From Promethearchaeota archaeon (GTDB lineage Archaea > Asgardarchaeota > Lokiarchaeia > Sigynarchaeales > MK-D1), in assembly GCA_016839865.1 (NCBI GenBank), contig JAEOTN010000414.1, positions 1-11,066 of the forward strand: 11,066 nucleotides of DNA, in the 5' to 3' direction. Shown in pieces: positions 7,360 through 11,066 of the stretch. The number at the start of each line of letters is the position of its first letter. Positions within the stretch are counted from its first letter, which is position 1. Below the pieces are notes generated by a model. The model saw only the letters and a list, made by a program, of their open reading frames with translations. It was not told the DNA's origin and made no database searches. The position numbers were made by a program, and so were the translations under genes.

Positions 7360-7476
7360 ATGTTCCGATGTTTTCCGCGTGGTGTGGTAACTACTGGGAA
7401 ACCTCTGATCCTCTTTAATCCTATCTTCAGGATTTGAAACTCAAAAAACAAACAAAAATCTGCTATTCATCATGCA

Positions 7477-7839
7477 GTGGGCTTCATAAACGAGGATCCA
7501 ATCAGTAGAATTCGCCAAAACTTATGGTGTGTGGAAAAAATTAACCAAATGTTCAAGAAGTATCTAATCAAAAATAATTTCTGGCTTACTAAAAAAAAAG
7601 ACAATGTTTCCTGGTTTGTTAAGCACATTCCAGCTTGCGGTGGAATCTATGCACGTTTGATGCAAAAGGGAGTAGAAATTCAACATAGCGGTGAACGCGT
7701 GGTGTTTACGAATTTTAATGATCTCGATGATTTTCTCGAGAAAATAACTTCTCCTCGCATGTCAGATGAAGCCAACGAATTTGTGAATATTTTGAACAGA
7801 AAAATATCATCTAATGTTTTACGAAAGCTAGATTTTTAG
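7477..7839 (+). CDS. Small hypothetical protein, start uncertain
   Basis: Open frame of 120 residues from a GTG at 7477; I do not recognise the family. It is basic in the N-terminal half (KKYLIKNNFW, LTKKKDNVSW), has two isolated cysteines (18 and 54) and a central IPACGGIYARLMQKG (51-65). This is followed by a plausible beta segment GERVVFTNF (72-80) and two acidic amphipathic helices (81-91, 95-115). There is no membrane segment or signal peptide. The GTG has no ribosome binding site, and an in-frame TGA at 7435-7437 closes the frame upstream. The other possible starts are GTG at 7531 and ATG at 7549, giving a protein of about 96-102 residues. It ends 16 bases before the convergent acyltransferase gene. 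It may be a genuine small gene or the surviving end of a decayed larger one. Confidence 0.5.
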   Translation: MGFINEDPISRIRQNLWCVEKINQMFKKYLIKNNFWLTKKKDNVSWFVKHIPACGGIYARLMQKGVEIQHSGERVVFTNFNDLDDFLEKITSPRMSDEANEFVNILNRKISSNVLRKLDF

Positions 7840-7852
7840 ACTAGATGCACCC

Positions 7853-7857
7853 TTTTT
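7853..7857 (+). terminator. T5 tract after the small gene
   Basis: CCCTTTTTAG lies 14 bases past the stop of the small plus-strand gene and overlaps the stop codon of the convergent acyltransferase gene. Its position fits an archaeal T-tract terminator, but it is short. Confidence 0.3.
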
Positions 7858-8782
7858 AGATACCTACTATTTTTCTTTCGTTATCATGGTATGAGTAGGT
7901 TTCAGGTATTTTTATTTCTCGCACAGAAAGTAATGGGCTACTTTTTTGCACAAGGAGACTCTGCGGTTGGATTCTATTTATATGTTCAGAGCTTCCAATT
8001 GGCAACGGATTATAAGGTGAGGGTTTCTTTTCATATCTTGCAAGTGGTTGTGGTTTGTTGAAATATAATGCGACTACTTGTTTTTGCATATCATCTGCAA
8101 TTTCCTGCAAAACGTCACGATCGTTGGGATCTAATCCCTCTTGCAGATATACTGGTTTTCCAACCCGAATATGTGCTTTACCTTTAAGTAAATCTCGATT
8201 TCCAAGGAGGGCTGTGGGGATGTAAGGCACTTTGTTGAAAAGAACCATTCTGGCTGCACCAGTTTTGAAGGGTCGAATCGGACCGTTCTTCGTTCTACCT
8301 CCCTCAGGAAACATTCCCACACAAAGACCACGTTTTAAACAATATTCTATCTCTTTAATTGTGCGTGTAGTTAGAGTTCGTTCCGGTGAGAGAGGGATGG
8401 TACCGAAAGGAAAAACAATGCTTTTAACAAAAGGAGTTCTAAAATTCTCAATTTTACTAACCCATCGAATTTCTCGATACACATGAGGACCAGTGAAGGC
8501 CATACTCACAAAAAACGGATCTAAAAGATATTTATGATTAGAAACTACCACAAGTCCTCCTTGTTCTCGTGGGGGAACTAATTCATTAAATTCCCATGTA
8601 GTTTTATTTGTGATCCACGTTATTTTCGGAAAAAAACGAGCACCTATATGGAAATAAACCTGATTTATCAGTCGTTGCCATTCTCCTTTTCGCATGTGCA
8701 TTTTGTAGCGATTATAACAAAATCGATCAAACATGTTGTATTTTAACCAAGCTTTCAAGATAGTTTTCAAGGCAGAAGGCAT
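7856..8782 (-). CDS. PlsC-like 1-acylglycerol-3-phosphate acyltransferase family protein
   Basis: Protein of 308 residues with the full glycerolipid acyltransferase pattern. It has block I NHKYLLD (82-88; HX4D with His83 and Asp88), block II GTIPLSPER (127-135), block III FPEGGRT (158-164) and block IV YIPTAL (187-192). In bacteria and eukaryotes such enzymes transfer an acyl chain from acyl-CoA or acyl-ACP to lysophosphatidic acid or a related lipid at the membrane face. The acyl acceptor here is unknown. The N-terminus is basic with a possible amphipathic helix rather than a clear transmembrane segment. A polar tail of about 60 residues (245-308), rich in Pro, Ser and Lys, follows the catalytic domain and looks disordered. 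The ATG at 8780-8782 is preceded by TGATC, part of the archaeal Shine-Dalgarno AGGTGATC, with three bases between. The gene has its own promoter candidate and ends convergent with the small gene. Confidence 0.9.
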   Translation of the reverse strand: MPSALKTILKAWLKYNMFDRFCYNRYKMHMRKGEWQRLINQVYFHIGARFFPKITWITNKTTWEFNELVPPREQGGLVVVSNHKYLLDPFFVSMAFTGPHVYREIRWVSKIENFRTPFVKSIVFPFGTIPLSPERTLTTRTIKEIEYCLKRGLCVGMFPEGGRTKNGPIRPFKTGAARMVLFNKVPYIPTALLGNRDLLKGKAHIRVGKPVYLQEGLDPNDRDVLQEIADDMQKQVVALYFNKPQPLARYEKKPSPYNPLPIGSSEHINRIQPQSLLVQKSSPLLSVREIKIPETYSYHDNERKIVGI

Positions 8783-8792
8783 TGTGATCAGT

Positions 8793-8810
8793 TTGTCAAC
8801 GGGTTGTCAA
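8793..8810 (-). repeat. TTGACAA direct repeat before the acyltransferase start
   Basis: On the minus strand TTGACAA occurs twice (8804-8810 and 8793-8799), 11 bases apart and 10-28 bases before the ATG. This is within the predicted leader, downstream of the TATA-like box. Helical-turn spacing in that position fits a repressor site, or it could influence access to the TGATC motif. Confidence 0.45.
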
Positions 8811-8840
8811 TGGTTAAAAAACAACTACAATTACAAAATC

Positions 8841-8848
8841 TATAAAAT
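8841..8848 (-). promoter_or_regulatory. TATA-like box for the acyltransferase gene
   Basis: The minus strand reads GGTAAAATTTTATAG, with an A-rich, BRE-like stretch before a TATA-like core. It would start transcription near 8817, about 35 bases ahead of the ATG. Its presence supports separate transcription from the peptidase gene, whose stop is 130 bases upstream. Confidence 0.45.
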
Positions 8849-8912
8849 TTTACCTTAACTTCCGATTGTGTTGGGTATTATTTCCCTAATCTCGACAAAA
8901 ATTTGGTTACAA

Positions 8913-10217
8913 TTAGTTATCCGAAGCAATTTTTTCATCAAGGTTTTTTATGAGATGTATGTAGATACCAATAGCTGTTCTAAGAGTTTTCGGTTTTAGA
9001 TGGTCTGGGTCATCCGTAACTTCATGCCAATTAGGAGGTTTCTTGATTTTTCCTTCATATCCAAACAAAGTTGAAGAAGAATATCCAGCTAGCGCAAATC
9101 TGCCTCCATCTGAAGCACCCATCTTTAGATCGGGCACAATGCGACACTGGATAACATTTTCATTACCCACTTCGCGAACCAGTGATTCAAAAGCAGTATT
9201 AATATATTCACACACTGCATAATCGTGAGTAACTAAGTGCATGAGTTCTTTCGTCAAAATCCCTAAATTACTCCCTGCTCCTAATGATTCGGGAATAATT
9301 GCAATCGAGTTTTTGTCTAACAATCCCATTTCTGAATATTTCTTGATAAAGGCATGTGATCCACGTTCTCCACATTCTTCCGAGCCAAATGAACCGATCC
9401 ACAACTCTACGTTCTTCAAACGGTTTTTATCTTGAGAGAAGTGTTTTCCGACTGCTAGAGCTAAACCGACACCTGAAAGATTATCATTTGCACCTGGAAC
9501 TGGAGTACCACCTATAAAACCATGAAGTGCAATGACAAAGACAGGAAAACCGACTAATGAAAGACCAATGAATATGAAATCAATCCATGTTAAACCAAAA
9601 ATCGTCCCAAAAATAATGTATTTCATTAGACCGATTTGTGTAAAAATAGTTTTCAATATTGACAACACGATAACAGAAAGACTATAGATAATTGCACCAG
9701 CAAAGAAAAATGCACTTTTATCCCCAAAACGGGTAATTTTCATTTGGAAAGCGCTGTCTTGATGACCAGCTATGATTATTTTCAATTTACCTGGGATAAT
9801 TTCCCCTTCTGAATTCCGAGGAAGAATTCTACCAGTTGCATTATGACTTATACCTTTTTTTGAAAGAAATGCAAACCAATATTTCATTTTCACTAAAGAG
9901 ACATAGAATATGAACAAGCCAATAATTGGTAGTATAGCTGATATTAAACCCCAGAATCCTCTAAAAAAGAACGTAAATGCACTAATTATAACAGAAATGC
10001 CAAATATTAAGATGAAATCTCTTGGATAAAACGTCGGATACACCTTATATGTATCATAATAAGTGAAATCAGAAAATTTCTTCAATTCATCTTCTAACTC
10101 ATCCAGCGATTCACGTTCCTCTTTTGTTCCCGAAATTCGTGGACCGTACATATCACATACATACTTTATGTATTGCAGTGCATCATCGGTTAATTCATCA
10201 TATTCTTCAATTTTCAT
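8913..10217 (-). CDS. Membrane-embedded M28 family zinc metallopeptidase
   Basis: Protein of 434 residues with an M28 (aminopeptidase) domain. The N-terminal family segment GPRISGTKEE (25-34) is followed by two membrane helices (about 66-85 and 87-108). Zinc-site motifs are GHQDS (151-155; His152 and Asp154), GANDNLSG (242-249; bridging Asp245), GSEECG (278-283; Glu280/Glu281), PESLGAG (309-315; Glu310 in the Asp/Glu ligand position) and NWHEVTDDPDHL (396-407; His398). All ligands are present, so it should be active, removing N-terminal residues from peptides or processing membrane proteins. Unusually, about 80 residues with about three hydrophobic helices (about 166-235) separate the first ligand pair from Asp245. 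SDGG (369-372) replaces the common SDH. The ATG has GGAG upstream with loose spacing. The gene follows the methyltransferase by 21 bases and is probably co-transcribed. Confidence 0.9.
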   Translation of the reverse strand: MKIEEYDELTDDALQYIKYVCDMYGPRISGTKEERESLDELEDELKKFSDFTYYDTYKVYPTFYPRDFILIFGISVIISAFTFFFRGFWGLISAILPIIGLFIFYVSLVKMKYWFAFLSKKGISHNATGRILPRNSEGEIIPGKLKIIIAGHQDSAFQMKITRFGDKSAFFFAGAIIYSLSVIVLSILKTIFTQIGLMKYIIFGTIFGLTWIDFIFIGLSLVGFPVFVIALHGFIGGTPVPGANDNLSGVGLALAVGKHFSQDKNRLKNVELWIGSFGSEECGERGSHAFIKKYSEMGLLDKNSIAIIPESLGAGSNLGILTKELMHLVTHDYAVCEYINTAFESLVREVGNENVIQCRIVPDLKMGASDGGRFALAGYSSSTLFGYEGKIKKPPNWHEVTDDPDHLKPKTLRTAIGIYIHLIKNLDEKIASDN

Positions 10218-10238
10218 GTTACACTTTTCTCCATGGTA

Positions 10239-11066
10239 CTATTGAAAGGACATTCTAACAAATTTCCCCATTTTCAGGAAAGAAGAGATTTTCATCATTT
10301 TTTGAGTGGTCGAATTCCATAGGGGGTTGATTGGAGTTTTATCCCAATAAGAGAAGCCTTCTAATATAGTAATATGGGGACTCCAACTCTCAAATTGTTT
10401 CTTAAAATTTCTATGTATTGCGAATTTCCATAGCATTTCCGTTCTTCCTGCTTTAATTGTTCTTCTATTTGTAAATTTTACACCGAATTTGGATGACCCA
10501 TCAAACATTAACTCGCCATCTGTAAATTTATTAGCCATTTCGGAAACTATTGTCTCAAGAGATTTTTCATGAAAATACATGAAAAGTCCCCCCGCAATAA
10601 AAAAGATCCCTTTATTTTCATCAAAAGGAATCTTTTCCATCCAAGTTATATCTGAAATATCAACTGCGAGATTTTTATGACGCTCATTTCCGGGTAGATA
10701 TTTCTCCCGTAATTCTATTACATTGGGAAGATCAACCTCAATCCATTGTAGCGTTCCATTATCATTTCGATAAAATCCCGTTTCCATCCCAGCACCTAAA
10801 TTGACGATAGTTGCTTTAGGATGATCTTTCAGATAGTTATTCAGAGCATCATCAAAATTTTTGGCTCGTGTACAAAATACTAACCCATAATATTCTGAAC
10901 GATCCCGATGAAATTGTTCTATTTTACTGACATCAAAATCAAAATCTGCGACCATCTGATGATAGATTTCAACAGATTTTGGATCATTCAGGACTTCAGG
11001 ATACTTTTCACTGCAATTAGCTCGACCCCATAAGGGCATGACCATTGTGGCTTGAACAGAATTATC
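10239..11066 (-). CDS. Leucine carboxyl methyltransferase family (PPM1/TcmP-like) SAM-dependent O-methyltransferase, 5'-truncated
   Basis: The visible part (268 residues from the first ATG at 11045) is a class I SAM methyltransferase of the LCM type (Pfam LCM; PPM1, TcmP). Motif I is VNLGAGMET (81-89), the acidic ribose-binding segment is WIEVDLPNVI (101-110), and the post-catalytic segment is IAGGLFMYFHE (150-160). A conserved Arg-rich start to the fold (CTRAKNFDDAL, 58-68) is also present. The frame remains open beyond the ATG to the window end, and SVQATMVMPLWGRA spans it. This matches the family's usual N-terminal V.ET..IPL..RA, so the ATG at 11045 is internal and the true start is outside the window. 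Members methylate carboxyl or hydroxyl groups of proteins or small molecules; the substrate is unknown. The gene is followed 21 bases later by the M28 peptidase, probably in one transcript. Confidence 0.88.
   Translation of the reverse strand, partial: DNSVQATMVMPLWGRANCSEKYPEVLNDPKSVEIYHQMVADFDFDVSKIEQFHRDRSEYYGLVFCTRAKNFDDALNNYLKDHPKATIVNLGAGMETGFYRNDNGTLQWIEVDLPNVIELREKYLPGNERHKNLAVDISDITWMEKIPFDENKGIFFIAGGLFMYFHEKSLETIVSEMANKFTDGELMFDGSSKFGVKFTNRRTIKAGRTEMLWKFAIHRNFKKQFESWSPHITILEGFSYWDKTPINPLWNSTTQKMMKISSFLKMGKFVRMSFQ

Larger units (their letters stand above)
6992..7476. other. Gene-free region of 485 bases with several repeats
   Basis: No convincing reading frame or RNA gene is visible on either strand. 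The region holds, in order, a pyrimidine-rich oligo-T tract, a bulged hairpin (7037-7085), further loose copies of GTCGG/CGACAAAA (around 7102 and 7166), a 10-bp tandem repeat (7221-7250), a TATA-like box (7307-7315) and a 7-bp inverted repeat (7336-7359). It could be a long regulatory leader, an unrecognised non-coding RNA, or decayed sequence. Confidence 0.6.

Noticed and set aside
7376..7705. Ten-base direct repeat CGCGTGGTGT at 7376-7385 and 7696-7705
   Set aside because: Exact 10-mers recur by chance in a window this size; no flanking similarity or element ends.
8131..8486. Two open frames, one on each strand, overlapping within the PlsC-like gene
   Set aside because: The PlsC frame contains all catalytic motifs continuously; these are shadows.
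8793..8810. TTGACA as a bacterial -35 promoter element
   Set aside because: A -10 box 17 bases on would fall inside the coding region or on the start codon; an archaeal TATA-like box upstream is a better promoter candidate.
9241..9435. Plus-strand open frame antisense to the M28 peptidase gene
   Set aside because: Covers the catalytic motif region of a strong gene and has no support of its own.
10063..10245. Plus-strand Ser-rich open frame at the start of the M28 gene
   Set aside because: The serine richness is an antisense artefact of Asp/Glu codons in the peptidase N-terminus.

Overview
The window is an AT-rich, gene-dense prokaryotic stretch that reads best as archaeal. The clues are a geranylgeranyl-reductase-family flavoprotein (the type that saturates isoprenoid lipid chains), TATA-like boxes about 25-35 bases before plausible transcription starts, oligo-T tracts instead of hairpin terminators after genes, and GTG/TTG starts mixed with Shine-Dalgarno motifs (AGGAGG, GAGGT, TGATC). 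A low-GC archaeon, possibly of the Asgard group, is my inference. There is no rRNA or other marker gene here to prove it, and geranylgeranyl-reductase relatives also occur in bacteria.

Layout. Positions 1-474 (+) carry the 3' part of a coiled-coil protein, whose stop codon overlaps the stop of a convergent gene. Positions 471-4179 (-) are two half-size ABC exporter genes in tandem, one base apart. Each has a membrane domain and a nucleotide-binding domain. Together they show the asymmetric motif pattern of heterodimeric exporters: one degenerate and one canonical ATP site. After an oligo-T terminator, 4294-5616 (-) encodes a polytopic membrane protein resembling the HGSNAT/NagX acyltransferase family. 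A divergent promoter region of about 170 bases leads to 5789-6991 (+), the geranylgeranyl-reductase-family gene. Positions 6992-7476 have no convincing gene but hold a strong bulged hairpin, a 10-bp tandem repeat and a second inverted repeat. A small unrecognised gene follows (7477-7839, +), convergent with a PlsC-type acyltransferase gene (7856-8782, -). Upstream on the minus strand are a membrane-embedded M28 metallopeptidase (8913-10217) and, 21 bases before it, a leucine-carboxyl-methyltransferase-family enzyme (10239 to the window end). The latter is cut by the window edge, because its frame and family motif run on past the first ATG.

How the genes may work together. Nearly everything concerns the membrane: lipid chain reduction, acyl transfer to a glycerol-phosphate-like acceptor, a membrane acyltransferase-like protein, a multidrug/lipid-type exporter and a membrane protease. 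A shared envelope or lipid-modification role is a reasonable hypothesis. The genes lie in several transcription units on both strands, however, so no single operon supports it. I see no CRISPR array, insertion sequence, tRNA or rRNA. The most unusual items are the transmembrane insertion inside the M28 peptidase fold, a PlsC enzyme beside a GGR-family enzyme, and the structured gene-free region 6992-7476.
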